Origin: Angiostrongylus vasorum | Lineage: Eukaryota; Nematoda; Chromadorea; Rhabditida; Metastrongylidae | Reading direction: 5' to 3' | DNA: 64,000 bases | Assembly (NCBI GenBank): GCA_018806985.1 | Contig: JADANN010000466.1 | Span: 1,682,852-1,746,851 of the forward strand | Shown here: positions 44,881 to 56,690 of the stretch, piece after piece | Layout: the number at the start of each line of letters is the position of its first letter | Position numbering within the stretch: position 1 is the stretch's first letter | Notes under the pieces: model-generated | The model's input: only the letters and a program-made list of their open reading frames with translations | Told to the model about the DNA's origin: nothing | Database searches by the model: none | Program-made: the position numbers and the translations under genes

Positions 44881-46029
44881 ATCGATTATTTATGCCGAGG
44901 TTTAATTAAACAGTTGCTAATGTAGCCTGATCTCTTTCCAACAACTGTTTCAGCTTGGACATAGCTGACTTGGATGAATTTGTTTCCTCTCCACTGTTGT
45001 GTTTGTCAAGAAATCAACAAGGAACTACTGCAGTCGCATAAAACACCTTTCATACGCTTCCACAATTTGATTGTTAAGAAAAAGGCAATATCTCAAACAT
45101 AACAGAGCTGCTCACAGAAACTTAAAGTTAGGTGAAGCTTTAAACGACGTAGAAAATAGGAAATACGTGAGGAAGGACACCAAAGAATAGCACTGAAGTA
45201 ATATCGTACCAATCCAAAAAACTATATTCACCTAGAATTTCTGCATCACTTAAAGGGCACAAGGTTCGAAATTGCAAGAATTAGATCGACCAATACGAAA
45301 TCCAACGTTGATATACACTACATGAAAATTTCACTTTGATATCGAGAATCTTGTTGCAAAATGATAACAAACTATTCTCTTAGAAGTATTCCAGATTAAA
45401 TCTAGAACTTACAAAAAAGAAAAAAAGAACTCAAATAGGGAACAACAACTAGGATACCTTCCACACAGTCCTATGAACCTCACATGGGACATCGTACCTG
45501 TCAGAGTAACAAATCTATGATCTTTTGTACAAAAATCGCAACATGTAAATGATGTAAGATTCACTGTATAAAAGCTTTGCACAAGATTCGTTTTTATGGC
45601 ATTCTCAAGAAATGTTTATCATAAGGAGCTTGGTTTCTGACAGGGCGCATCGAAAATTCATCTAATGACTTAGAAAGGGAGCTGATCCCATAAGTTTTGC
45701 TCGGTTAATGGAAGACATGTCTTGCAACCGATTAATGTTATGGCGCCTAGCGGTGGGCATGGACGCCTGTGTGGAAATCCAGTCCCTCCCTATTCTCGAC
45801 GTCGTCATATTGTTCAACGACACCTAGCCTAGAAGTGATTCTTCTAGCCGAGCTAAATCTTGTTGAGGAAAGAAAGCAAAACAATGGGAGTTGTTCCATA
45901 GAAAAGTAACCAAGGGAGGTCAAAGGTTAGCGGATGTGGCCATGGACAGTATACCTATGCGCATTTGACGTACGCACTTTTAGTTAAGTATCTAAAGGAG
46001 GATGCCATTTATCGTGATGGCATTCATCG
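44881..46029. other. No supportable feature
   Basis: The missing TM1 exon of the GPCR might be expected here or further right, but no frame gave a convincing TM1 with a donor in the required phase. Confidence 0.35.
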
Positions 46030-46350
46030 CATGCACAGTGCTGGCTTGACCTTACCTCGGTTCCACAACGCCTCTCATCTTTTGAGGTCGCGAAATTGCT
46101 ACCAAACGTTTCTAGGCCTAACTCACTCCCTTAACTTCACGAATGTGGAACACTCTGGCACACTATCTTAGTGATGGAGACTTCACAACCACTATTCAGT
46201 AACATTCATAGAAGAAGAAGACAGCAATCCTCAAGCACCAGTCGAATCCATTGATGAAATGTTGAGCGACCTTCGTGGGTGACAGACGCGAGGAAATGAA
46301 TTAAATTCAAGAACTGTTGGGATCAGCATCGTAGGTGTGAAAATGGATCG
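46030..46350 (+). repeat. SINE family B, diverged
   Basis: GACCTTACCTCGGTTCCACA, CCTCAAGCACCAGTCGAATC, GCGAGGAAATGAATTAAATT and TTGGGATCAGCATCGTAGGT follow the order of family B. Confidence 0.5.
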
Positions 46351-46454
46351 TTCAAAGGAAGACTCAAAACAATACAGAAGCAACAACTGTCTTGTATAGA
46401 AGAGCCATGCCGAAGAGAATATTTCATGCTCCACTCCAGAAAGATTCGAAGATA

Positions 46455-46580
46455 CTAATACGAAGATCTACATAGCGAGGATGAACAGCTGTGGACGGTC
46501 GACTGGAATCATTGCGGCTCTGAAGAAGACAAAGGAACCAAAACATTAGTACCCATAAACGATTTTTAATGACACTGTGT
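46455..46580 (+). repeat. Family E fragment
   Basis: GAGGATGAACAGCTGTGGAC, GCGGCTCTGAAGAAGACAAA and ACATTAGTACCCATAAACG match the right arm of family E. Confidence 0.4.
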
Positions 46581-47966
46581 AAGCTTAAAGAAAGAACAAG
46601 ACATCATGTGTGGTCAGCCTTATCGATGGAGCTATCTAGAAAGTGACCACTTGACACCTGACACATGAACAGCAAAGATGTCGAAAAGGACAGGTTGGAT
46701 GCACGATGGGTCTTTCCGATAACCGATTCACAGTCAGCAATATCGCGACATTCTTTACCTTTAATAGAACGACTAAAAAACTTAGCTTGTGAGTAGTTTT
46801 AATGCCTTCAAAATCTAAACGAAATCTTTAAACGAATTGAAAGCGGGTTCTACGTAAAGCTTGGTAGGTATAAACGGAAAGAAAGATCTTATCACCGCAG
46901 CAAGTTTACTGTGACAGAGTGAAAACCACGTTTCTCGTAATTAAGTATGAACCATTATGATAAAAGTGCATAATAGTGCACTACATCACTTCGAGAATTT
47001 GTCCTTGAGGCTTGGATAGCCCGTTTTCGTAGTTAAGCACATCATCCATTCGTTTCTTTCTCACGGTTTTCTCGTCCGTGGTGATGGTCTTTCTCGAATA
47101 TAGATAGTGACGTCAATGAATCACGTTGTGGCACATTTTGTGTTCGATATTGTAAAAATTGCATCACGACATAATTTGTAAGTTTACGACTATCATATAA
47201 CACGGATGAAATAAATTCTTGAAAGCGTCAAGAAAAAAACTTTGGAAAAGGCAAGCTTTCAGCAGCATCAGTTTATTATTGAACAACGATAAGGGTTTCC
47301 GATCGAATAAATAGGAAAAACGACTAATGACGAACTTCTTAAGAGCTCTTGCAAGTAGTCGTAGCAGAATTCATAGAATAGAAGAAATAGAATTGGAATA
47401 GAAACTTTCGAAATTTAGGAAAATGTCATTTTCTTGCATAAAAAGCCTTTTTATGTTATAGAAATCACAGCGAATGTTGTTGGGTTTTCTGTTTAAATAA
47501 CCCAGTGTTTTTTCACCGCTTACTCTAAGAGAAAATCGTGATTGGGTTACAGCAAGAGAAGCTCGTCCAACGAGCACTTTTTTTGGCAAACATATTTCCG
47601 CATTCACTCAATAACTAGATTTATAAATATGAAACTATACTCCTGCTGAGTAATAACTACTAATGGGACCTTCAAAACCAGTATCCATGACATCTAACCC
47701 TTCTGTTCCTCCATTGCCACTTTATAGGTATGAAACCAATTTACAAAGGAAAATACATGAGATTTAACCACCCAACGAACTAACAAAACCAATTATGTGC
47801 CATTTTCGTGCAAATTCTCATTGGCTGACTCAATTAAAAAATTGTGAACGAATGCGGAAAAGAATTTCGATCAAGTTGATTAATACCGTGAACTATATCG
47901 TTTTTTCGCAAAACCGACTTTCCTTTAAGCTCGTTATGATCAATATCATGTATTCTGCCTTCTATA
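46581..47966. other. No supportable feature
   Basis: A short minus-strand frame at about 47640-47735 (NGGTEGLDVMDTGFEGPISS, then YYSAGV and stop) might be a last exon, but the evidence is too thin for a call. Confidence 0.3.
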
Positions 47967-48030
47967 AGCTTGCCCGAGGTTGATAAACTGATAAACCCAT
48001 TATCAACCTATTATCAACCTCGGGTAAGCT
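47967..48030. repeat. Short inverted repeat with PLE/family E-like ends
   Basis: AGCTTGCCCGAGGTTGATAA at 47967-47986 is inverted at 48011-48030 with one mismatch; an extra TTATCAACCT sits at 48000-48009. The outer sequence resembles the family E end (AGCTTGCGCGAGGTTGG), so it may be a collapsed inverted copy. Confidence 0.55.
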
Positions 48031-48442
48031 CACCAAAGGAAGAATGCATATCAACTTTTTATTTCTCACGAAAGAATACCATTCAAGAGGCAATAAGCGT
48101 CTGTAGAAAAAAAGCCTGTGAAAACTAAATTATGGAAATTCAACGTCAAAAACAAGGGATATCAAAGAAAGATGGAAAAAGGAGGAATACACATCAAAGT
48201 AGACATTTCGTAAAATATAGAGGGAATGGACGTAATTGACGTGACTTTGAAGAATATTGAAAAACAACACTTGTTTTGGTTCTCTCAAGACGAAGCACAT
48301 AAATGTCATCTCGTTCTGAAAGGTGCATACGGGCTACAGAGAATTTAAATACGTCGTTTCCCTTCCATCTAATGTATTTACATCTTCCACTAATTTTATT
48401 TTCTAATCTACACAGGAAATGTTGAAAAGCAAGATCACTTAC

Positions 48443-48649
48443 ATATTTCCAGCTCCTCCTAGTTCCGAGTTTTTTGGGGTGCACAAGGATTCTCGGTGGA
48501 GAATCAGTTGGCGGCTCGTTGGCACAGATTTTGTTTAAGGGTCTGCCACGAAATGATGGGCTTCGGGCGGCGGTGACATAATCCACGTCGAATTTACTGG
48601 GAATATGTGGGAGCACTGCAACTCTACGGTGCGTCTTCCCACGGTATTG
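48443..48649 (-). CDS. Putative internal exon, unknown protein
   Basis: The minus strand has acceptor CACCCACACAG and donor GTAAGT around a 207-base, 69-codon open block in phase 0. It is basic and proline-rich: YRGKTHRRVAVLPHIPSKFD, then ICANEPPTDSPPRILVHPKK, LGTRRSWKY. A second frame is also open for part of the block. A (TA)23 tract lies immediately upstream. I recognise no family. Confidence 0.35.
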
Positions 48650-48681
48650 CTGTGTGGGTGCAACGGAGATCGACAAATGCA

Positions 48682-48682
<1 letters not shown>

Positions 48683-48728
<46 letters not shown>
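48683..48728. repeat. (TA)23 microsatellite
   Basis: An uninterrupted TA dinucleotide run of about 46 bases. Confidence 0.95.
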
Positions 48729-48729
<1 letters not shown>

Positions 48730-48982
48730 TGAGCTCAGTCTACACCGTATAGTGAACGAGTTTGCATACAATACACATTATGTGTAATGTCTACAGTTTG
48801 AGGTAAATAAGGATTCGCACCCTTCTCTCACCTTGAAATAACATCTGCAATAATTTTTTGTGGAATACAGGCAAGCATTGGACAAATTTACACTTATACC
48901 AAGTATATAATCACATAATTAGGCTGTGTTATACACTTCGTTGTTGTATGGATTGGGCAACTAATAAAACAGAGAAACTTAC

Positions 48983-49112
48983 TGGACATGAGCTGTAGAA
49001 CATTTCCGAACACTTTCAGTATTTTGTTTGTATGATATAAAACAGCAAGTAAAGAGGTTAGATTGCAATGTTGTATTGCCAGACGGAACAATTTGCTTTC
49101 ATTTCCGTCGTC
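48983..49112 (-). CDS. Putative small internal exon, unknown protein
   Basis: 130 bases between a strong acceptor (CTTTGATTCTCAG) and donor (GTAAGT). Only one frame is open: DDGNESKLFRLAIQHCNLTS, then LLAVLYHTNKILKVFGNVLQ, LMS. It looks amphipathic and helical. The end phase does not fit the exon at 48443-48649, so an exon between them, or a different gene, is required. Confidence 0.35.
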
Positions 49113-49859
49113 CTGAGAATCAAAGAAGAAACAAAACAACCAGGCGAATGTAAATAACTTACTATCGCCATAATTTTATTACACTCTTAGCAGTGAAAGC
49201 CTTTAGAATTCTGGTATTTTTCATGCTGAACATAGAAGACTATGGTAGCTGTTCAACAAATAAAATTCCGATGCTTGCGGCTCGAGAAGCGCTAGTGCGA
49301 GCCACCGTGTCATTTCATCTGCAACAACAGCTATTTTTTAATGGTTTTAGACTTGGTACTGTATGACGTAATCCTTTTCTAAGCACCAAAAGGTCAGACT
49401 TATCTACACAGTTGATTGTTTACTTGGTCGTAGTAGTCATTTCAATTATTTTGGTCAATAGGAATCATTTGTAGTATCATCCAAAGATTGAGATTTTTAA
49501 GACATTACATTAGCTTTGAATATCAGCTCCACCAATCAACACTGTAGTGGTCATTTCTGCGAGAAATGCTCTATTTTGTAAGCTTCCTCTGAATTGTGAG
49601 CGATGAAAATTTTGTTAACCTTATTTTCCCCGCAGCTATTCGTAGCTATTAAGGTTAATAACACTAGCCACATAGTAGGGTTAGCAGAAAATACCGGCAG
49701 AATAGTTTTTGGAACGATGGATTTCGCCGCTCATAATTTAGTGGGTAGGTTTAAAAGAATAAGCCAGCTAATAATGTTGTTAGTTGTACGTTGCAGGAAT
49801 GTTCGAGGAAATTTCGATAACTTTTTTTCTTTAAGTTTTTTCACAAAATAAACACGTTT
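49113..49859. other. No supportable feature
   Basis: Nothing recognisable as exon, RNA gene or repeat; an 82-codon plus-strand frame at 49603 lacks motifs. Confidence 0.35.
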
Positions 49860-50020
49860 TAAAGGCGAACAGTTCGAAGTAGATGGCTCTTTGATTACAG
49901 AAACCAGCTCGTACATATACGTTGTGCTTTCATTGAGCATGGAGAACAAGACGAAGAAGGAACTAGACAGAAGAAGATGAGCAACATGGGCGACATTCGT
50001 GCCTTTCAAAGAAGACACTG
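49860..50020 (+). mobile_element. RTE LINE fragment
   Basis: The plus strand encodes FEVDGSLITETSSYIYVVLS and MENKTKKELDRRR, matching the RTE region after the RT active site (SSYVYLGR...ENDL...ELxRRxRAA). The same block appears inverted at 21240-21110. Confidence 0.65.
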
Positions 50021-50215
50021 GCCAACTGAAGGACCCGAAAATACGCCCTCGCTTTTCGGTTCAACAGCCCTAAGAGCGCTCTGTTATGCAGCTCAGAAGG
50101 AGGCTGATACTTCAACTACGTCGAGAATATCGCCCACTAGTCACAGAGCGGTTGGATTATGTCTTCTGAAATCTGGAGTCTTCTGTTTATCCTGCAATAA
50201 ATCACTTTCAAATAA

Positions 50216-50880
50216 GGCGTCAGATCACGTGTGATAGTGAGGCATTCGTCTTTCCGGTCCGTCTTTGGGTCTTTGGAATTTATCCAAAACGCCTCAAGAG
50301 TTTTGCGCGTTGATGTTTTCGACTCCTGCGCTAGGATCCGTACAGTCACTTCAAAATCATCGCCGTTGTGTTTTGTGCCCTATGTGTGCCAGAAGGAGTT
50401 CTTTGACGGATTTTGACTTTTTCCATCCAAATGTTCTTTTATGCAAACATAAAGCGGTGTACCCATTTCTCCAATGTATGAAATTAACCGGAAAGACGAA
50501 TACCACTATCACTCTTGATCTGGTGCCTTATTTCAAAACGTTTTTTTTTGACTTAGATGGCTCTCTCTCGCCGTCCCACGTGTACAACTCACGCAGGCAG
50601 TCCCACTCGTAACAGCACGGTGAGTAGTTTTTTTATCAATGTGGGGTTTATTTATATGTTTGATCTTCATCAATCACCTGTGTCACCTGTAGTGTAGTGG
50701 CTAATGTTAGTTACATAAAATACGCCCAGGCTCTGGGGAAGGCGAAATCACCGAAACGTCATCCATCGACCAACAACACAAACAGCAACGACAACAACAA
50801 CGACAACGACAACGAACACCTGTACCAACCTCGCATTGGCTAAACAAGATCAGTCTATAAGATCATATAAATAAAGGTAA
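50216..50880. mobile_element. Penelope-like element, inverted snap-back copy
   Basis: The left part, 50216-50475, is on the minus strand and encodes YIGEMGTPLYVCIKEHLDG, the GIY-YIG core with a canonical YIG. The right part, 50484-50880, is on the plus strand and holds the tail, hammerhead remnant, CAA/CGA tract and terminus. Both parts contain the same GGAAAGACGAATRCC...ACTATCAC segment in opposite orientation, so the structure is an inverted pair like 1525-3965 but with a spacer of only a few bases. Confidence 0.7.
50729..50764 (+). ncRNA. Hammerhead motif, degraded
   Basis: GGCT, CTGGGGA, A, GGCG-AAAT-CACC, GAAA, CGTC, ATCC. The essential A6 of the core is G and one stem II pair is lost. 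Confidence 0.45.
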
Positions 50881-50884
50881 ACAA

Positions 50885-52135
50885 TTTATAATAGAGCTAA
50901 ATGCATGGTGTATCTCTGGGAGTTTGATGAGATACTTTTATCACCCTCTAATCCACCTTAAATAAGCTTTTTTACTTATTACTTACCGTACTTATTGTAC
51001 GCCACTGGAAGAGCGGAAGAATTCGATGGAGTGTTTGTGAGGTTTGAAGACTGTTACATGACCACTACATTTAAACACATCTTTTTGTTCACTCAGTGAA
51101 TTCATTTCCTTTATTGTTCGATATGTTTACGAAAATATGTTTTTTTAAAAAAATTTTCCCTCCGCGGTAATCCGAGCAGGATTTCTCAGAGAATAAATGT
51201 TGATGAATAACGGATTGGCGAAAGAGACAGTTAAACAGTATTCGTTGTAATCTTTGATGTAATGAACATAAATATCGAACGACTTAATTGGAATTCTCTA
51301 CGGTACCATTTCAAGTTCTTTTTTTTATTTAGCTGAGCCAGCAGATGTAAAAATTAAACGCGAAATTGGTTTGTTGGTTCAATTGACGGACAGGGTAGAC
51401 GAAGCGCTATTGTTTTAGGAATGACTCTGTTATCTAGGCCGTGCCAGTGGATGGAAGGAAGGGAGTGACAGAATCAAGGAGTTGTGATGTGTATTCGAAG
51501 AGTGTTAGGCCGCAAGTTTTAGGATTCGGAAGGATCCGCTGATTAAATGTAATACTATTGCAAAATTGCTCTCTAATTTATATTAAAATAAATCTGCGAT
51601 CGCTGGTAGTGGGACTTGGACGAAATCCATTCAAAGGCTAACGAACACAAAATGTTAATGGCACGACCTTCCTTATCGATTTTTTCAAAGTGATCTCGTG
51701 GCGACTAATACTGAAATAAAGTAGAAGAATCCAACAAAAACCTTTGATTAATAAAGCGTCCAGTTGGTTAAGCAACTTATAGTGCCTCAGAAAACCATCA
51801 TCAACCCAGCCCACGAGTCCTCATTAAGTAAAGGGAGCTGAAACGGCGCTTTCGTGGCGAGGAGGGCCAGATGATGCGCTTCAAGCTGTTGAGAATTGGG
51901 TTTAACGTCTAGCAAAGATGATCTAAGAAGGATCGTTTAGTAGTTCCTTCTTGGTTGTGCTACTCAGAACTCAGCTATACATTCAGATGCATGCCCTCAA
52001 AGAAGTAAATGTGAGTGGCTTAGGTATGTGCTTGAATTGAATATCGTTCAGCCGAGCAATAAAGGAAATCTCGTTGCATGGAAGACAGTCACGAAGACAT
52101 CGAATTATTGCCACTTCTAGTGTGGGACCGGATGG
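50885..52135. other. No supportable feature
   Basis: No exon, RNA gene or repeat copy recognised. Confidence 0.4.
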
Positions 52136-52138
52136 CTT

Positions 52139-52400
52139 TAGCGCAATAGATTGAGGTGCCCTGCAACCCATATTGGATCCTATGCCCCAGGCCCACCAAA
52201 TTTTCCATTGCACCGAGGTCTGCAAACTGGCACGTAATTTGTTTGAAAGGTGAAAACTCTGTCTCGATACATTCGAAGGCTACCGTAAGTTAATGTGTTG
52301 GCCAAATATACACATAGTTACCTTGGCCACACACCGTAAAATGGAAAGCATGCATGGCATATCCCTCAGGGATATGACTAACGCTGACCACCATATCCTT
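52139..52400 (+). repeat. SINE family A, diverged
   Basis: GCGCAATAGATTGAGGTGCC and CAGGCCCACCAAATTTTCCA at the head, GCATGGCATATCCCTCAGGG near the end. Older than the other A copies. Confidence 0.55.
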
Positions 52401-53058
52401 TGTATCATTTACTCTAGGATAGACCGCTAAGCCAGCCGAAGTCACCACCTAGCCTGTCAAGAAATGAAAATTAGTGATCTCATACGAAAGGTGTAGTCAA
52501 GCAGAATGCACTGCACTAACCAGTTCATGGACGAAAAAGGGAAGAATGAATACTTCGCTGGAGCGCTTGTTTCACCAAATGATTGACGGGATTACAGGCA
52601 GTGGATGAAAAGTGATACTGTGACCATTATTGTTGTATAATAACTAACTCATCTGTGTAGAACAGAACAGGTTGTGTCGAAATACTAGGACGTTAATAAG
52701 AATAACAAGAATACATATCCGCTAGGAGAAAAATGAAGTCAGCAACATCATCACGGTTCCAGGTTAGTCAAAACCTATCCTTCTTCAAAAAAAAATTAGG
52801 GTTTTAAACTCTTAAAAAAATAAGGGAAAAAAGAGTTAGAAACCTTTAAAAAATGAGAGAATTTATAGGACACATATCTCAGTCTCAAAAAAGGCTTTCT
52901 GAAAGAGGCGTGTGATAACGACGAAGAAGGAGCTTTGAGAACGGACACTCTTTGACAAGCACAACAACTCATCTGATATGGCCGTTTGGAAAGAAATAGT
53001 TAGTCACAACCGAAATCAGTCGTAGGAAAAGCCAATGGAACCTATTTTTTTGACATAG
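52401..53058. other. No supportable feature
   Basis: Low-complexity A-rich patches near 52790-52860, otherwise nothing recognised. Confidence 0.4.
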
Positions 53059-53437
53059 ATACTTGGAGGGCCCGTCTTCACTGATTGTGCGGGTCCCAGC
53101 ACAATTTCTACTTTTTTTGGAGTTTTGCTGGTTTAGCCATTGTGATTCCCCCGGAATCCAGAGACCAGCCGAGGTAAGTCTGCTGCGTCATCACCACAAG
53201 CAGTGACCGCCTTGTGGTTCAGAAAGAGACTTGCCACCATGCGACTAGCTTGATTCCAAGACGGTGGTGGATTTTGGTATTGGTTTACTCTTAGCTGGGC
53301 TTTCTAATGGAGACGCTGGACTCCTTCTCAGTTTGGGAGGCCCTGTTGGAGGGATAAATCTCTTTGCTGTACACTGCAGACTGATATCAACCCAGTAACA
53401 CCTTTCACAATAAGTCGGTAAGCCATTGGGAGGATTT
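53059..53437 (-). repeat. Family C repeat, copy 4
   Basis: The minus strand runs from CCTCCCAATGGCTTACCGAC to GGACCCGCACAATCAGTGAAG. The CAAG tail is absent. Confidence 0.65.
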
Positions 53438-53689
53438 TTTTGGGACACTTCTTCAAAAACGGAAAGAAAGTAGTTGGCGTTCGAGAAATCACGCATGATC
53501 TAACACCGTATTTAAGACATATTTTAATGTGAGAGGCATATTACGCATCCGTGTGAACTCTGTGCGGTTGTTCACCACTTGGCATACTGAGTGTAAGAAA
53601 ATTAAATTTTACAAATTAAAAAAAAATTTAAAAAAAAATTAAATACAAACAATAGGTGTGCGAGGAAGCTACTTTATTTCCAATGCGAT

Positions 53690-53835
53690 TGAAGTCTTGG
53701 TTACCACTTTCTCTGTTTGCTTATGGTGGTGTTTGGTCAGGTATGCCGCAGTCAACTTGACCTTTGCAGGCTTTGAAGAAGCAGAAATCCGCTGGAACGT
53801 CAGCTTGTTCATAAATTAGGATCTACGCACGCAAC
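53690..53835 (+). mobile_element. Penelope-like element fragment (second subfamily)
   Basis: TGCCGCAGTCAACTTGACCT is followed by a hammerhead-like end at 53769-53805 (GGCT, TTGAAGA, A, GCAG-AAAT-CCGC, TGGAA, CGTC, AGCT) and TTGTTCATAAATTAGGATCT. It shares its layout with 34690-35075, inverted. Confidence 0.5.
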
Positions 53836-54054
53836 AACCCCGTGTTTGTTGGGCAAGAAAACAGCGAATTACTCGATCAGTGCCGAGGTTAATAGAAAGT
53901 TGGTCGTGGGAATCTAGTTGTTTCCTACCATGTTAGAGTAACAGTTCAGGAAACGTACTTTTCGGCAAAGTTAAGAAAAAGAATAACTTTTTTTTCTTCA
54001 TGAAACGGTATTACGCAAAATAGCACTATTGGTGCAAAAAACTGGCTAGGAGAA

Positions 54055-54210
54055 GGTAAAGAAAAGGCATCAGTGGTGCAGAGAATAACACCCTGAGGGT
54101 CACCCTCATTCCCGGAAAGAATGTCCGTCAGTTCTAAGCCCAAATGAGGTTCGGCGTTTTGTTCATATCCCAGCATTCTTGTGATTGTATTTCAGAGAAC
54201 AATGATATTT
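54055..54210 (+). repeat. SINE family D (D2 type)
   Basis: GGCATCAGTGGTGCAGAGAA (A box), GTTCGGCGTTTTGTTCATAT and CATATCCCAGCATTCTTGTG. The B box is degraded (CAGTTCTAAGCCC). Confidence 0.5.
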
Positions 54211-54639
54211 TTTAAAAGCGTCCTTTTTTAACCTCGATGTCAGTAATCAATAGCGACTTTTAATTAACATCGATGTCAATAATCAATATCTTGATGTGTG
54301 TATAAACTGATATGAGACTTTTGGAAAATCTTCTCTTGGATAACACTTTAGCGCCCATCCCTTTTCCGTTCTATACAGCCATAATGATTTGAGGCGAATA
54401 TCAGCTCCACATCAATGACCGCTTCATTCAAGTAGTAGATCACTCCAATGGACTTGACTTAAAGCGACTACAAAGACTCACAGCGAATGAGAGAGACCAC
54501 TGTCATCGACACTTAATTTGGAACATTCCGGCCCTTAAGAAGAAGAAGACTCCGAAATGTAGGCCACAGTGAAGTCATAAAACTCCGTGTTAGGTTACCA
54601 CTGCAATGAGACAAAGAAAACGATAAACCTAAAAAATAG

Positions 54640-54915
54640 AGCTCTCGGCCTCGATCAATCCTTGAGGGATGCGCCAAGCATTATTCGCCTTCTTTAAGCA
54701 TCGTCAGAGGTAACTGAATGCATATCTGGCCTTTACAATGACTCCCGGTGGTCTACTGATGTATGGAGTCAGTGCTGCTATCCTCCCAAGCAAGTCTGGT
54801 ACCAATTTGCCGATCCCGGAGGGATGGAAGGCTTGGTGAGCCACTGGCGCGGGATACCGATCCCATGTGTGTGTAGCACTGCGCCTCCGATCACTGCGCC
54901 ACAAGCTTCCCCTTG
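54640..54915 (-). repeat. SINE family A with short target-site duplication
   Basis: GAGCTCTCGGCCTCGATCAA at the 3' end, GCAAGTCTGGTACCAATTTG in the body, GCGCCTCCGATCACTGCGCC at the head. AAAGAAAAC occurs at 54613-54621 and 54928-54936. Confidence 0.7.
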
Positions 54916-55496
54916 CACTGAAAAAGGAAAGAAAACTGTGCGATTTATAGTCTGTCTACACCGTGGTTTGCGGGGTATTGCTCATAGTATTAAATTGTTG
55001 CCATCCTTCAAGAAATGTCATATCAGTCTGCAGACCCGGGAAAAATTACTGAACCAGGGATACGGAATCGAAACAAGAACAAATATTGCAGGTCACCTCT
55101 GATCGCTGCACAACAAGTTCACTTTTTGTTAAATATTTTTCACAGCAACCAATTATTCACGTAAAGTTTACACTCTGCAATCTTTCTTTCTCTGCACTGC
55201 AATATTTACAAGTTTCAAATGAAAACTTCTGCAGAATTTCCGTTTGGAGGTATAGGTAGTGTTGGACATATACTTAGTGGTTGCGCTCTCAAAAGAAGTA
55301 ACCACGAAGTATTTGAGATATTTTTGCACATTTGCACTGTGCTCGTAATTGTTTTTCAAAAGCACTCTTATCGCTACCACTTTTTTAAAGTACTAGTGCT
55401 TTACGAAAGTGGTAATGTTTTTTTTTGTGACAAGTGTACCACGGTGGCAAGGGTGCTCTGTGAAACTTATAGAGGTGATTGGCTTCATTACATGCA

Positions 55497-55705
55497 CCTG
55501 CCTAATCAAACTTCCCATTCGGGTTGGCGAATTGGTAGTGGACTTTTTCAGGGAATGGAAACCTTAACTTGGTCCACCGGTAGGCTTCCACAAGTGATTG
55601 AATAAGCCACACACGCATTCAGTTATCTATTCGATGTTCAATGGAGTCAAATGTAAGGCACATTGCTCAAGGATCGATCGACGCCCAAGGTTTTCACCAT
55701 CATGA
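55497..55705 (+). repeat. SINE family A, head-truncated, diverged
   Basis: GGTTGGCGAATTGGTAGTGG, GAATAAGCCACACACGCATT and GCTCAAGGATCGATCGACGC follow the family A order. Confidence 0.5.
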
Positions 55706-55859
55706 TATTTCTGATAAATACAAAAAGATTTATTGTGAGAATATGTTGGCTTAAAGATTTGAAAAAAACTAATGCCTTCTAATATTTCTTCAGTTTTTGG
55801 AAAAATATTGGCTATCATATTATTGTCAAAAATTAATTGAAAATAAGCACGATTTTCCA

Positions 55860-55975
55860 CAACGCTAGGGCGAACGGTTGTAGACGACCGACTAGAATCG
55901 CTGCGGGTCTAAGGAAAACGAAGTTCCCGGAACTTTAGCTCAATGAACTTTCATATCAACCTCATCTTAGTTTAT
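55860..55975 (+). repeat. Family E fragment
   Basis: GGTCTAAGGAAAACGAAGTT then CCCGGAACTTTAGCTC is a badly degraded hammerhead-type end, followed by CAACCTCATCTTAGTTTA. Confidence 0.35.
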
Positions 55976-56559
55976 TAACAAATAAAATTTCGTGTTCTGA
56001 CTAACGAAGGCATTGGTGATTTATACCGAGATTGAAGTGAAAATGTGTTGGAAGAAAAACTTCTGCAGAAGGTTAGTTATCTGAAAATAGGAAAAATTCT
56101 CTATAACTTTAAATTAACTCCATTGCCTGTGCTTTTGGCCATTAGGTTTTATTTTTCACTTATTTCTAATTTTATCACTTATTTCTAAACCTTCCTTGAT
56201 TGCTTAGCTTTTGTTGGAGCTCGATCTGGGATGTATTCACTTTTCTAAAAGTATCACGCAAGTTGACAATAGTTCTTCATTTCCATCTGTGCTGCTAAAA
56301 AGATATACACATATGCCAAGAATCGCTTCGTTGTCGTCTTGGATGAAAACTAACTGAAACGCCGTGAACCGACAATTGTTCGTGGCAGCAACTTAGCAGC
56401 GCGACTAGGTTGTTCGGCATTCTAGCAAGCTGTCTCTGCTTTGCCAAACCAGTAATGTAACATTTTTTAGGGATTTTCTAGGTGTTTCAGCCTCCACAAT
56501 TTCGATTAAAACAATAAACTGCAGGTTGGGTTGCTTTCATGCCTTAGAGATAGTGCTTG

Positions 56560-56690
56560 GACTTCCATGAACTGTCACCATATACAATGGCAGCTTTTGT
56601 GAATCAGAGGGAGATTTGGCACTTTGCGACCAGGTTGCTGCTACGACGGCGGTATTTTCTGATAGGTTTGAGCCACCAAGTGGAAAAAGA
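56560..56690 (-). repeat. Family C fragment
   Basis: TTTGTGAATCAGAGGGAGAT and GCTACGACGGCGGTATTTTC match the centre of family C on the minus strand. Confidence 0.4.

Noticed and set aside
48535..48787. Tyr-Ile repeat proteins on both strands
   Set aside because: They are translations of the (TA)n microsatellite.
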